A model generated the notes under the pieces. It made no database searches. It had not been told where the DNA came from and saw only the letters and a program-made list of their open reading frames with translations. Positions 53,368 to 62,150 of a stretch of 64,000 bases of DNA are shown here, piece after piece (the stretch's first letter is position 1; every line of letters begins with the position of its first letter). The translations under genes were made by a program, and so were the position numbers. The stretch is from Nitrosomonas ureae (GTDB lineage Bacteria > Pseudomonadota > Gammaproteobacteria > Burkholderiales > Nitrosomonadaceae): the NCBI RefSeq assembly GCF_001455205.1, contig NZ_CP013341.1, forward strand, positions 2,542,001 through 2,606,000, given 5' to 3'.

Positions 53368-53578
53368 AAGCTACTCTGTTGTTTTCCATAAACGTTTCAA
53401 GATCACATCTAAGATAAAACACCTTCCTGCCAATCTTGTAGTAAGCAATCTTATGCTTGCCTGTGCAACGCCAGACTTTAAGTGTCTGAGGTTTTAATCC
53501 CAAGATTTCAGCTGCTTTATCCGTATTTAGCTTTTCTTGCTCGGATTTGATTAATTTCTCGATTGGCTGTGTTTGCAT
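53366..53578 (-). CDS. Excisionase-like HTH protein
   Basis: A 70-residue protein with a MerR-like HTH (LNTDKAAEILGLKPQTLKVWR) followed by YKIGRKVFYLRCDLETFM, the usual excisionase/HTH_17 layout. It should steer the integrase towards excision. ATG at 53578 is used; a TTG five codons upstream overlaps the previous stop. Last gene of the leftward operon. Confidence 0.75.
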   Translation of the reverse strand: MQTQPIEKLIKSEQEKLNTDKAAEILGLKPQTLKVWRCTGKHKIAYYKIGRKVFYLRCDLETFMENNRVA

Positions 53579-53589
53579 GATTTCAATAC

Positions 53590-53811
53590 TCAATTTAAGG
53601 TACGGGTATCATTAATAATCTTCCGGCACTGGATATTTATGGTGTGATCTTCAAATTCGACGTTGTGCTCTATCGTAATGCCGCTACCCATCTTGTCCAT
53701 GATTAATGAAGTATGAGTGCCGTAGCACTGTGCGATTTCATTCACGAATTCTTCATCGGTGTAGCCGTTTTCTTTTGCCAGGTCGTATAGATTTTTTTTA
53801 TTTTCTGACAT
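53590..53811 (-). CDS. Unknown small protein, 73 aa
   Basis: A 73-residue acidic protein, start MSENKKNLYDLAKENGYTDE, with a helical N-terminal half and a beta-like C-terminal half (ITIEHNVEFEDHTINIQ). No family recognised. AAGGAAA precedes the ATG. Second-last gene of the leftward phage operon. Confidence 0.55.
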   Translation of the reverse strand: MSENKKNLYDLAKENGYTDEEFVNEIAQCYGTHTSLIMDKMGSGITIEHNVEFEDHTINIQCRKIINDTRTLN

Positions 53812-53884
53812 TTATTAGTTTCCTTTTTGTGGGCTTAATCCTTCTCGGAACATTTGCAGAAAAAATACTTCTATGCCGCCAGGA

Positions 53885-54172
53885 TCATTCTGGATCTTTA
53901 CTTAGCTCCTGGTAATGGCTTGGTTGTCTGCAAATACTGCTAAGTTGAGGTCTGTGGTAGCCGATCAATTTGATTTTTGGTAAAAAAACATGATTAACTA
54001 TACCTGCTGGATAATACAAAATCAGCTCTTTATCAATAGGAGTATTCTCATTAATTGGGATCCAATTGTTTAGTTCGACACATTCATTGATTAGTCTGTC
54101 CAATAGCTCTTCTGAATCCAATCTTAATCTTCTATATTCCAACAACACTTTTTTGCTAATACCTATTGTCAT
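53885..54172 (-). CDS. Unknown small protein, 95 aa
   Basis: A 95-residue protein: a helical N-terminal half (MTIGISKKVLLEYRRLRLDS) and a half with strands (LILYYPAGIVNHVFLPKIKLIGYHR) that recalls small DUF551-like phage proteins, though I cannot confirm it. Its ATG overlaps the stop of the 41-aa gene (ATGA), which argues for coupled translation. Confidence 0.55.
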   Translation of the reverse strand: MTIGISKKVLLEYRRLRLDSEELLDRLINECVELNNWIPINENTPIDKELILYYPAGIVNHVFLPKIKLIGYHRPQLSSICRQPSHYQELSKDPE

Positions 54173-54294
54173 GATTTACCTCTATACGATTTCTCTTCGT
54201 TGATAGCAGATTGAATGGCCTCCACTATTACTTCTTTTGGAATTCTTGGGTCAGTGCACATTTCCATTACAGATTTTTCATAACGCATAATCAT
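54169..54294 (-). CDS. Very small phage gene, 41 aa
   Basis: A 41-codon frame starting MIMRYEKSVMEMCTDPRIPK and ending KSYRGKS. It fills the space between the 72-aa gene and the 95-aa gene, and its TGA shares the ATGA overlap with the latter. The amphipathic composition looks coding. No family recognised. Confidence 0.45.
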   Translation of the reverse strand: MIMRYEKSVMEMCTDPRIPKEVIVEAIQSAINEEKSYRGKS

Positions 54295-54347
54295 GCGCCT
54301 GGCGAATCTTCTCTCAATTCTTGCTTTTTTTCTGCGCTGGATTGAAT

Positions 54348-54566
54348 TTATGACTCTTCATTAAAAATATCTTTTTGATAATCATTTCTTTTTGTGTAAC
54401 CGAATCTTTCTCGCATTGCTTTCAAAAAACCCTTATAAGCAGAGCCATACCGTCCGTGAAACGGGTATTTTTTAGAAGAATGGTTTTTAAGCTCTTCGAG
54501 CGCCATGTCCGGATTTTTCAATCGCTGCTCATCAATCCACGCTAATGTTGACGTATACCAAGACAT
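54348..54566 (-). CDS. Unknown small phage protein, 72 aa
   Basis: A 72-residue basic, aromatic-rich protein (MSWYTSTLAWIDEQRLKNPD, then YPFHGRYGSAYKGFLKAMRERFG). AGGA lies nine bases before the ATG. No named family. It follows the ASCH-like gene by six bases. Confidence 0.55.
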   Translation of the reverse strand: MSWYTSTLAWIDEQRLKNPDMALEELKNHSSKKYPFHGRYGSAYKGFLKAMRERFGYTKRNDYQKDIFNEES

Positions 54567-54572
54567 GATATT

Positions 54573-55229
54573 TCATCCTATCCTTTTAAACTCCAAAACC
54601 CACACCCATGGATTAAGATCCCATGAGCCTTGGCCGTTGATTGATTCCCAAAGACAAGAAAAATCTTGAATTGCTGAGTGGCCTTCGAATTCAGACGGCG
54701 CCATTGGTGTATCTGGAGTTCTAACCCCATAAGGCTCACACCCCTCAGCAATCGCATCATCCTCACTGATATCCTGCAACCGCTCAACTCTTACATTCGT
54801 AATTTCGAGCAGGATTCTCGATGCCCAGCGGGGCATGTGGATTGACGGTCTATAATAGATATGATAATCATAGCTAAAACCCCCGACCATATGCTCAATT
54901 TTTGCGTCATCAGATTGATATTGAATTTGAACAAGTGCAACATTTCTACTAAATGGAGCCCAATTAGAATAGCGCCAAGTTTCCCTCACCCAAAGCCGAT
55001 CGCCAGGTTTGCCGTATTTGCATGAAACTAATATCCTGCAAATAACGTTATCGTCAATATCATCAGAAAAAATTATGACTGGTAATCCATTTGCTTCATC
55101 GAAAGATTCGCAAAATGGAAAAGAATCTGGATCAACCTTTTTTATAATCCGCCTTGTCTGAGTTTTCCTATTATCCAAAATGGCACGTACCATTGGCGCA
55201 GAAAATAGGATTGGCCGCTCTTTAATCAT
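54573..55229 (-). CDS. ASCH-like phage protein
   Basis: A 218-residue protein of a family frequent in phages: start KERPILFSAPMVRAILDNRK and TQTRRII, then GKPGDRLWVRETW, a long middle part, RASRILLEITNVRVERLQDI and SEDDAIAEGCEP near the C-terminus. The fold is that of ASCH/PUA-like domains, which bind nucleic acid or modified bases. Often labelled morphogenetic protein without proof. Confidence 0.75.
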   Translation of the reverse strand: MIKERPILFSAPMVRAILDNRKTQTRRIIKKVDPDSFPFCESFDEANGLPVIIFSDDIDDNVICRILVSCKYGKPGDRLWVRETWRYSNWAPFSRNVALVQIQYQSDDAKIEHMVGGFSYDYHIYYRPSIHMPRWASRILLEITNVRVERLQDISEDDAIAEGCEPYGVRTPDTPMAPSEFEGHSAIQDFSCLWESINGQGSWDLNPWVWVLEFKRIG

Positions 55230-55491
55230 TTGAGCTCTCCTCAGTGAGGAAGGGCAGATCCGCTGGCAAAGACAAAGGTTTCCGGCCCATTGTTGATGAG
55301 TAGCAGATCCGCCCGAAGAGGGGTGCCAAACGTGCGAACGAGAGAGTTAGGAGGGCACACGTCTGGCTGAGAAGTCTTTGTAAATTTTTAAACATTATTT
55401 GTGATAAATCTGTACGATAGCTCTCATAAAAAGCAGATGTATTGAATCCATTCAACAAACAGAATTGATCCGATCCCGAACACAAAAACAC
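55222..55491 (-). CDS. Doubtful small ORF, 89 aa
   Basis: An open frame that fills the gap between the ATPase gene and the ASCH-like gene and overlaps the latter by eight bases. The translated sequence (LLSQTCALLTLSFARLAPLFG, then LSLPADLPFLTEES) has little family character; part could be a hydrophobic helix. It may be chance; a shorter start at 55395 is also possible. Confidence 0.3.
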   Translation of the reverse strand: MFLCSGSDQFCLLNGFNTSAFYESYRTDLSQIMFKNLQRLLSQTCALLTLSFARLAPLFGRICYSSTMGRKPLSLPADLPFLTEESSND

Positions 55492-55521
55492 ATAGTAAAT
55501 TTTGGATGAAGTTCATATTAC

Positions 55522-57258
55522 TTAAGCAGCTTCCGCTTTACAGTCCTGAATTACGCCATTCTCAATCCAGTAAGGAGTGATGAAAGGAGGTAATTTCGTG
55601 GGCGCTGATTTCAATGTGCCGAATAGAAGAACTGTGTCAATTTCGTTGTTTTCAACCAAATCCATTAACCAATTGAGATAAGCGCTCCGGCTTGGCATAT
55701 CCAGAAGATCAAACTCATCAACCATAAAAAACTTGATTCCGGTTACATGGCTGATAGCTTCCGCAATCATTGAATCAATCAATAATTTGGTAGCTTTTGA
55801 GCTGAATGAGTAGAGTTTTCCATCATCTTCCAAAATGGTCATATCGTCCTGTATGCTTACTTTTCCGGGAAACCCTAAAACACCACAACTAAAAGCTATC
55901 CGTTCATTGATCGGTGTCAATGCAGCAGAAAGCATTTCGCTTGGGATTCCTTCCGGTGCCAGTGCATTTGCGATCTTGTCCCAAGCCTGGGCGTCCGCGT
56001 GATATCCCGCAGCCTTTTTAGTTTTCTCATCAGCCTCAGCAGCAAATAGGTTATTTTTTTTGATTTGATCAAATGATTCCTGGGCTTGCTTGCGTCCGGC
56101 TTTAAGTTCTTCGATGCAGATTTTAATTTGAGCGATCATTTCCTCAGATACTTCATCCCCTTTGGTTTCCTCAATCTGAGCAAGTTTCTCTTTTGCGAAC
56201 TGTGCTGCTAAAAGATCACGTTCTCCACTGGCCACGGCATTTCTGAGCATGGTCAATGTTTTCTCGTATTCGGGTAATTTTGCAGCAGCTTCTTTATCGA
56301 TTGGAGATTCAGTTTCACGCTTGATCAATTCCTTGCCATTGAAAGTCAACTCAGCATTGCAACACGGGCATGAGACATCGATATTTCCAGGCTTCACACC
56401 CTGGGCAAATAACCTGGCATCATTGACCTTAACCTCCCAAACGATAACTTCTTGACGATCTTTTTTAAGTTTGGCCTCAATGCGATCTATCATTCCTGCT
56501 GATTCGCGCAATCTGACAATTTCAGAATTACGGGCTTTGGCGCCATTGATTGTGGCGACATATGCGCCCAGTTTTTGGCTGGTTTCTTCGATTTCCTCGT
56601 CGAGTTGAGTTATTGTATTTGTTGCGGCAATTGCGGATTCCATATCAACTTCTGGTTTTGGAGCTTTCCAATCAACAGCCTTCTTATCGCCATAAGCTTC
56701 GCCTGTGGTGGCTTTCCAGTTGGCGCGCGCTTCTTTGATTTTGTCCGAAGCATGCTTGTGGGCATTATCAAAACTCGATTTCAGGAAAGGCATAACTCCG
56801 TCAATTTTCCCAGCATCGCAACCTCGTTTGAGTAATTTGGCTTTAACTTCCCCGCCATCGCTTCTCAAATTCCCAAGATCAAATAGCAGTCTGCGGCGAT
56901 CATCAGCGGATATACTTCCGAATAGGGATGGATTCAAAACATAGGGCAGAGCGGAATGCAGCTGCTCAGTTAATTCATGCGTACCATTGGGCAGGGTAAT
57001 GCATGCCCGTTGCCCGTTGTTATAATCAACGTAGGTATACCCGATATTGTTGCCGGTATCCCGATTAACAAGTAGTCCGTAATTCTTTTTCAGAATATCG
57101 TGAGGATTTTCGCCGGTGAAAGCATGGTAAATTCCATCCCGTAAACTTGATTTTCCGGCCCGATTAGAGCCGCAAATTAATGCAATAGGGGATTTGATAT
57201 TAATTTCAATTTCCCGCACAGCCACCGTGCCGACAGAAGATATTTTATTTATTTTCAT
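55522..57258 (-). CDS. SbcC/Rad50-like ATPase
   Basis: A 578-residue SMC-type ATPase. Walker A GSNRAGKS (30-37) is at the N-terminus, coiled-coil arms fill about 180-440 with a CPCC zinc-hook motif near 296, and Walker B FMVDEFDLLD sits near 511. Such proteins work with nucleases in phage recombination, clearing or resecting ends. The DEDDh exonuclease gene overlaps its start by four bases and is the natural partner. Full length for the phage form. Confidence 0.82.
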   Translation of the reverse strand: MKINKISSVGTVAVREIEINIKSPIALICGSNRAGKSSLRDGIYHAFTGENPHDILKKNYGLLVNRDTGNNIGYTYVDYNNGQRACITLPNGTHELTEQLHSALPYVLNPSLFGSISADDRRRLLFDLGNLRSDGGEVKAKLLKRGCDAGKIDGVMPFLKSSFDNAHKHASDKIKEARANWKATTGEAYGDKKAVDWKAPKPEVDMESAIAATNTITQLDEEIEETSQKLGAYVATINGAKARNSEIVRLRESAGMIDRIEAKLKKDRQEVIVWEVKVNDARLFAQGVKPGNIDVSCPCCNAELTFNGKELIKRETESPIDKEAAAKLPEYEKTLTMLRNAVASGERDLLAAQFAKEKLAQIEETKGDEVSEEMIAQIKICIEELKAGRKQAQESFDQIKKNNLFAAEADEKTKKAAGYHADAQAWDKIANALAPEGIPSEMLSAALTPINERIAFSCGVLGFPGKVSIQDDMTILEDDGKLYSFSSKATKLLIDSMIAEAISHVTGIKFFMVDEFDLLDMPSRSAYLNWLMDLVENNEIDTVLLFGTLKSAPTKLPPFITPYWIENGVIQDCKAEAA

Positions 57259-57932
57259 GATTGCAGTGCCTTTAGAAGGTATTGGTCAGTATCGGGTTGG
57301 CGCATTAACCATCTTTTATAGTCCGATGGAACATCTTTAATCTCCATACCTTTATGCTTCCCAAACGCCATACGGGTTGGTATTCTGGCTATCTCTGATA
57401 TTTCCCATAATTCTTCCCAAGTGTGGATGTTTCCAATTTTCCTGAATATGTGATTGAGAATAATGATGCAATTTCTAACATCGTCTTTTGCCGAATGTGC
57501 TTTGCCACGTAGTAATTCCCTGGCTTTTTCACGTTCCAAGAAGTAAAGCATTGCAGACTGATTGTGCGCAGGAAGGTCTGGCCATAGATATCTTGACAAT
57601 GCAAGTGTGCAAATTCGATTTACTACTGGCGAACCAGAAGCTTTCCAGTCAAAGTCAACGTTATGGCCGATCAAATAATCAATATCATCTGGCAAATTAA
57701 ATGAGTCTGATGGATCGCAAGCAATTAAATCTTCGTCCATAATGTGATGAATGGCCATTGCAGAAAGTGATATTGGCTTAGATGGCTTGTATCTTTTATG
57801 AAATTCTTCCCAATATTCGAACTCTGAGTCGATATACTCAATGCTGGTTGGAGCATTAACCCAAGCAGCTTCAATGATCTCCGGATCATCAATTCCGGTT
57901 GTTTCAGTGTCAAAAACGATAACTTTGCTCAT
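57255..57932 (-). CDS. DEDDh 3'-5' exonuclease (exonuclease X-like)
   Basis: A 225-residue DnaQ-fold nuclease. Exo I is VFDTETTG (Asp8, Glu10), Exo II GHNVDFD, and Exo III HSAKDDV with the HxxxxD pair. It degrades DNA or RNA from the 3' end. A C-terminal extension (FGKHKGMEIKDVPSDYKRWL) is the small zinc-finger-free domain of exonuclease-X-like phage proteins. It precedes and overlaps the SbcC-like gene. Confidence 0.85.
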   Translation of the reverse strand: MSKVIVFDTETTGIDDPEIIEAAWVNAPTSIEYIDSEFEYWEEFHKRYKPSKPISLSAMAIHHIMDEDLIACDPSDSFNLPDDIDYLIGHNVDFDWKASGSPVVNRICTLALSRYLWPDLPAHNQSAMLYFLEREKARELLRGKAHSAKDDVRNCIIILNHIFRKIGNIHTWEELWEISEIARIPTRMAFGKHKGMEIKDVPSDYKRWLMRQPDTDQYLLKALQS

Positions 57933-57934
57933 GA

Positions 57935-58627
57935 TTAAGCCGCATCCTTATCGTCGCTTGATTCGGTTTCATCGTTAACAGGGTTTTCTTCATGCCAATC
58001 TTTAAAACCACGAACCCACTTGGCTACAAGTGAACCATCCATGATCGGGCAATCAGCTTGTTCATTGCCTTCCTCAGCTGCTAGTCGACCATCCTGATAG
58101 GCTGTTTCAAGATCTTCTTCTGTAATTACTTTCTCTGGTAAACCAATTACCTTGCCTTCAATGGGCTCATTCATACCGCCGCCATCGTTCTCGTTGTATT
58201 CGTGTCCGAGGTCCATGCCTCTTTGATCATCCTCTCCCTGAATTTCATTCATGCCGCCGGTATGTTCTTTTACTCCGGCCACAACAACCAGCACGTCACT
58301 CCCATCGCTTGCAGCTTCATATAACCCATCAAGGTTTGGAGATTTGATGCTGAATTTAATAACAGCCTTAACGCCGTCTTTGATTGTTATTTGATCCAAC
58401 GATCCGGCCACCACCGTTCTATCTTGCGCGGCCAAGGTAAAAACAGCCATGTTCACATTTTCCTCTACGCGCTTACGCAAACGATCAATGACATCATCCT
58501 GCTTTTTCTTTGGTAATTTTGGCCATACATCCGGGAGCAATCTAATTTCTTGAACGAGCGCACCAAGCAAATCCTTGCCCACTGTATCGGCTGTCATTTG
58601 TCTGAAATCATTTGATTTTTTGGTCAT
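57935..58627 (-). CDS. Phage protein with C-terminal Rmf/CrpP-like domain
   Basis: A 230-residue protein. The N-terminal 110 residues form an unnamed alpha/beta domain of phage early operons (PKLPKKKQDDVIDRLRKRVE, then VKAVIKFSIKSP). An acidic Asn/Gly-rich linker follows. Residues 172-215 (AYQDGRLAAEEGNEQADCPI then WVRGFKDW) match the ribosome-modulation-factor/CrpP-type pattern of A-x-x-x-G-x-x-A, C-P and W-x-x-G. Function unknown. Stop is two bases before the exonuclease start. Confidence 0.7.
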   Translation of the reverse strand: MTKKSNDFRQMTADTVGKDLLGALVQEIRLLPDVWPKLPKKKQDDVIDRLRKRVEENVNMAVFTLAAQDRTVVAGSLDQITIKDGVKAVIKFSIKSPNLDGLYEAASDGSDVLVVVAGVKEHTGGMNEIQGEDDQRGMDLGHEYNENDGGGMNEPIEGKVIGLPEKVITEEDLETAYQDGRLAAEEGNEQADCPIMDGSLVAKWVRGFKDWHEENPVNDETESSDDKDAA

Positions 58628-58672
58628 GTTAAATCTCCATGTTGATTTTTAAGAGTTGATTTGAGGCGTTTG

Positions 58673-59194
58673 CTAATAAACTTTTATTGGTCTGGCTTGG
58701 ATTTTTCCAGCGCTTCTGAGCGTGTTGTAAACATGGCTCGGGCTGCATTTCAATTCGGATACAATTTGTTTTTCCGTCGATCCCGAGTCAAATTTATCTA
58801 AGATTAGTTTTTTTAATCCGGCTCTGCGTATCGATTGCATGCCCAATTCCAGCCGAACCCTCCGCGCCTGGTTTGCGAAACTCCGCAAGGAAACTTTCCT
58901 GCCCTTGAAACATTCAAGATCAACCCCCTCATCTTGAGCGTCCTGATATAGTTTTTTGTAGTCAGCCGAGGTGTATCCACGATCCAGAAAATATTCACGA
59001 ATGTATCTTTTTACCTTGCGCCATTTGATATCTGCTGGCCGCATAGATAATGTCTGGCTTTCCTTGGTTTTTTTCTTCCTCTTGCTCGATTCTTTTTTTA
59101 GCGCTTTTTCCGGTTGATATCCGGGTGGATTGGTTAAACCCAGCGCGGTCAAGAATGATTTTTGCCGGTTAGATAGTTGTATGTTTTCATTCAT
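58673..59194 (-). CDS. HTH-like phage protein, 173 aa
   Basis: A 173-residue basic protein. Poly-Lys stretches (about 33-42) precede a helical core, and a C-terminal resolvase-like HTH (GSTEKQIVSELKCSPSHVYN) suggests DNA binding. No specific family. Overlaps the 64-aa gene by eight bases. Confidence 0.6.
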   Translation of the reverse strand: MNENIQLSNRQKSFLTALGLTNPPGYQPEKALKKESSKRKKKTKESQTLSMRPADIKWRKVKRYIREYFLDRGYTSADYKKLYQDAQDEGVDLECFKGRKVSLRSFANQARRVRLELGMQSIRRAGLKKLILDKFDSGSTEKQIVSELKCSPSHVYNTLRSAGKIQARPIKVY

Positions 59195-59381
59195 CGCTGG
59201 CTATCCTTTCAAGATGTTGCTGCTGAGAATCCGAGAGAAACATGCGTCGACCAAAATCAGCGTATTTACTGCATAAATCAGATACGAAGTTTTCTTCCCA
59301 GTCAGTGGCCGCATTCATCCGTGCGTCTTCGAGCAATCCTTCAAACTCATCATCTTTGTAAATATCTTGGACTTGGCTCAT
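59187..59381 (-). CDS. Unknown small acidic phage protein, 64 aa
   Basis: A 64-residue helical, acidic protein (MSQVQDIYKDDEFEGLLEDA, then WEENFVSDLCSKYADFG). It lies between recT and the HTH gene with tight spacing. Found in similar positions beside recT in phages, as far as I recall. No assigned role. Confidence 0.55.
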   Translation of the reverse strand: MSQVQDIYKDDEFEGLLEDARMNAATDWEENFVSDLCSKYADFGRRMFLSDSQQQHLERIASDE

Positions 59382-59398
59382 GATTTTTAAAATCCAAA

Positions 59399-60439
59399 TT
59401 ACTCAAGATCAAAGTTCTGACGTGACCTTGCCGCCCGTGGTGCCTGTTCTTTATTGGACTCATCAATCAATTGCTTTTTGATTTTTTCTTGCTCTTCCGG
59501 GCTTGGCTCATCATTTTTAGCCTGGATTTCTTCGGGTTTGATGGATAGTTTTTCCTCAGAGATTTGTTTGGTCTCTGCTGGTTTTTCGTTGAGGATTTCG
59601 CCGGTATCGGTATCTATTTCTGGTGCATCATCCGGAATTATTGAGTAATCCCCCTCAATGTCATCAAGGTGTTGATCTTTCCCTGCATCAGCCATACCAT
59701 CAAGTGCTGCAGCAGTTTGAAACTCTACTGATAGAGGTAGATATTTAGCCAATCTCCGAATAACTGTTTTTCTACCCATCTCAATGAAATGATCTTTCCA
59801 TACTGACGACTCTCGTTTGTTCTTTTTCTCTGAAGCTGCTTTTATTTCTTCAACTTGAAATTTGCTCATGAACTCAAATGAGTGACCGCCATCTTTCAAC
59901 TTTGCTACTGCATAGAATCCAATAACTTCCCCTCGTGCACCCATTGCTGGCGTGTGATTTAGCTTTTCATCCAATCCATATACAAGCTCAAATTTGTCAT
60001 TGGCACATACTTCATGTGATGCAATGCTGACGATTTGACCGGACCTCCTGGCCAGATCAATCAAGCCTTTGTAACCAATGATTACTTGGACAGAATTAAC
60101 CCATTTCTCATTACCATTCGCGTCCTTGCGTTTGGTGTTGAAAGGCAACAGATATGCATGCCCTAGAACTGTGTTAGGTTCCAATCCCATCTGCGCGCAC
60201 TGACCAATCGCCCCGATAAGACTCGGGACATCACACTTAGCCAATGCAGGAGTAGTGGTTGCAGCAATTTGAGCCACTTTAAGCAATCGTTCTGCATTTA
60301 GATGTTTGGGTAGCATCTTGCTGATTTCAGCTTGTTTTGATCTGAGCAGATGAGCAATCTGATCTTTTGGTTTCATATCAGAAAGTCTTACTTGCTTTTC
60401 GCTGCCTGTTACTACTGCTTTTAATTCTGCTGTGCTCAT
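59399..60439 (-). CDS. recT: RecT family ssDNA-annealing protein
   Basis: A 346-residue RecT. Conserved parts are the N-terminal helical segment, LIGAIGQCAQMGLEPNTVLG, VQVIIGYKGLIDLARRSGQI, EIIGFYAVAKLKDG-like segment GEVIGFYAVAKLKDGG, and KTVIRRLAKYLPLS. RecT anneals complementary single strands produced by the upstream exonuclease. A Glu/Lys-rich tail of about 80 residues follows the core. It lies ten bases after the YqaJ gene, the classic exonuclease-annealase pair. Confidence 0.92.
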   Translation of the reverse strand: MSTAELKAVVTGSEKQVRLSDMKPKDQIAHLLRSKQAEISKMLPKHLNAERLLKVAQIAATTTPALAKCDVPSLIGAIGQCAQMGLEPNTVLGHAYLLPFNTKRKDANGNEKWVNSVQVIIGYKGLIDLARRSGQIVSIASHEVCANDKFELVYGLDEKLNHTPAMGARGEVIGFYAVAKLKDGGHSFEFMSKFQVEEIKAASEKKNKRESSVWKDHFIEMGRKTVIRRLAKYLPLSVEFQTAAALDGMADAGKDQHLDDIEGDYSIIPDDAPEIDTDTGEILNEKPAETKQISEEKLSIKPEEIQAKNDEPSPEEQEKIKKQLIDESNKEQAPRAARSRQNFDLE

Positions 60440-60449
60440 GATTAATTCC

Positions 60450-61427
60450 TTATTTCAATGAAAATGGCCTGGCGCCGGTTTCGGTGGAGGTGTGTTCTGC
60501 CAATATATCTTTTACAACTTCACCGCATCCTGGCTCATAAGAAAATGCATCAGCCAGATCATGGAATGCTTCCTTCCAATCAGTCTTGACGCTATCTTTA
60601 TTAGTTTTCCAAGTGGCCAGTTTCTGACCGTTGTGCAGAAGGACTGCAGCATCGCCCATACGAGCTTTGATGCGGGTAGTTAAAACTTCTATGCTGGCTT
60701 CAATTGATTTACCATCAGCTTTTTTGTAAGAAAGTTCAGAGCACAACCGAATCAATTCTGAATCTGCTTCCATAACTTTGCCGGAATCAATCTGGTACAA
60801 GCGTTTGATATCTTCCGGTGTGGTTGGATCTGGGGCCTGGCGATTTATTAAGCGATCCCAAAATTCAATCTCTTTTGCGCGCAATAATTGGATCATTTCT
60901 TCGTCACGATTAACAAAGTGAACCCTCAAGTCATCAGCACCAATCAGAGCAGCCACGATTGTTTTACTGCGCCCAGTAACCATTTGCCCGTGTAATACCT
61001 GGCTGGTGTAATAGATCGGTATTTCGTCCGTACCTTCCTCGCCCCAATCCTTAGCAGCAAATGGGTGTACCGTTTTCATTTCACCGTTAACAAACTCACC
61101 ATCTACAATTAATTCAAGGTCGATTTCAGAAGCCAGAAAATCATATTCCGGATCAAGAAATCTATTGTTTCTGCCCATGATCTTGACGTCATGCCCACGG
61201 TCTTCAAGCTCATCAACCAGCATTTCAATGACGATGGGTTCCCAACGTTTTCCGCGGTTAAATATCTTTTGCTTGGCCGGCGTGATTTCTTCCTGATACT
61301 CACCAGTTTTCTCTTGATAGAGCTGGAATATTGATTTCCATGGTGAAACACCAAGGATTGCCGCCGCGTCACTACTTCCGATATACCTTTTCCGATCGAG
61401 CGGAATTTCTTGAATAACTGCGTTCAT
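60450..61427 (-). CDS. YqaJ viral recombinase-type exonuclease
   Basis: A 325-residue lambda-exonuclease-fold protein. The YqaJ hallmarks are YIGSSDAAAILGVSPWKS (16-33), an NRGKRWEPIV segment, LASEIDLELIVDG and GEMKTV (the D..E-x-K metal site). It resects double-strand ends and feeds RecT. The start is close behind the 112-aa gene. Full length. Confidence 0.9.
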   Translation of the reverse strand: MNAVIQEIPLDRKRYIGSSDAAAILGVSPWKSIFQLYQEKTGEYQEEITPAKQKIFNRGKRWEPIVIEMLVDELEDRGHDVKIMGRNNRFLDPEYDFLASEIDLELIVDGEFVNGEMKTVHPFAAKDWGEEGTDEIPIYYTSQVLHGQMVTGRSKTIVAALIGADDLRVHFVNRDEEMIQLLRAKEIEFWDRLINRQAPDPTTPEDIKRLYQIDSGKVMEADSELIRLCSELSYKKADGKSIEASIEVLTTRIKARMGDAAVLLHNGQKLATWKTNKDSVKTDWKEAFHDLADAFSYEPGCGEVVKDILAEHTSTETGARPFSLK

Positions 61428-61436
61428 ATAGTCACC

Positions 61437-61775
61437 TTACGAATAAAGTTCATCACGAAGTATCCGCTTGATTTTTGGCGGCGTGTACAGAAGCTCGGAA
61501 AATGTCACCGCGTTTTCTTCATCTCGTTTGAATGTGCAGTGAAGGGTTATAAGAGCGCGATCGACCAGAAGCATGGTTCGGATGTTTTTATTCAGTTTTC
61601 CTGCAAATTCCGGAGCATTGAAAAGATCATTCATGCAGAATGGTTCACCGTCTCGATTAAACACCCATTCCCGGATGAGATTGATTACTTCTTGTTGAAT
61701 GTTGTTAACAGTCACAATCTTTAATCCACACTCTTTTGTGTACTGAACAGTAGGTTTCCTCTTGGCGCTGATCAT
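61437..61775 (-). CDS. Unknown early phage protein, 112 aa
   Basis: A 112-residue protein: MISAKRKPTVQYTKECGLKI, a helical middle (NNIQQEVINLIREWVF), and LYTPPKIKRILRDEL at the end. Possible small DNA-binding function; no family recognised. Its ATG overlaps the stop of the 35-aa gene. Confidence 0.55.
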   Translation of the reverse strand: MISAKRKPTVQYTKECGLKIVTVNNIQQEVINLIREWVFNRDGEPFCMNDLFNAPEFAGKLNKNIRTMLLVDRALITLHCTFKRDEENAVTFSELLYTPPKIKRILRDELYS

Positions 61776-61879
61776 TTGAAAACCTCATGCGACGATATCC
61801 ACCGTAATTTCCATGCTCTTTTTACAGAGTGACCACGCACTAATCTGCGAAAGAAATTCAATAAATTTATCAATCTCAT
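61772..61879 (-). CDS. Very small basic phage protein, 35 aa
   Basis: A 35-codon frame starting MRLINLLNFFRRLVRGHSVK and ending SSHEVFK, strongly basic. A GGAGG ribosome site is nine bases upstream and the TGA overlaps the next ATG as ATGA, both arguing for real translation. Confidence 0.5.
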   Translation of the reverse strand: MRLINLLNFFRRLVRGHSVKRAWKLRWISSHEVFK

Positions 61880-61883
61880 CTAT

Positions 61884-62150
61884 TCATTCCTCCCAATTTA
61901 TCTTCTTGTTATCAACTGCAGAAGCCAAAGTCCCAGGCATTTGATGAGTCGTTACGCCACCATCGAATTCGTCCGACAAACCAATTTCTCTTATTTGAAC
62001 GAGAGCTGGTTTGCCTAAAAGATCTTTTCTGTAAATAAAAATAAAATTACTTAATGAAGAAAAAGTCCAGAACAGCCCGCTTTTTCCTAAGAAAAAAGGG
62101 CATCTTGGCTTGGTTTTCTTGGCATAAATTTTGCTATTAATTATTTTCAT
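61884..62150 (-). CDS. Unknown early phage protein, 88 aa
   Basis: An 88-residue protein, start MKIINSKIYAKKTKPRCPFF, no family recognised. Its ATG shares a base with the stop of the small membrane gene (TAATG), and its stop lies inside the ribosome site of the 35-aa gene. Confidence 0.5.
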   Translation of the reverse strand: MKIINSKIYAKKTKPRCPFFLGKSGLFWTFSSLSNFIFIYRKDLLGKPALVQIREIGLSDEFDGGVTTHQMPGTLASAVDNKKINWEE

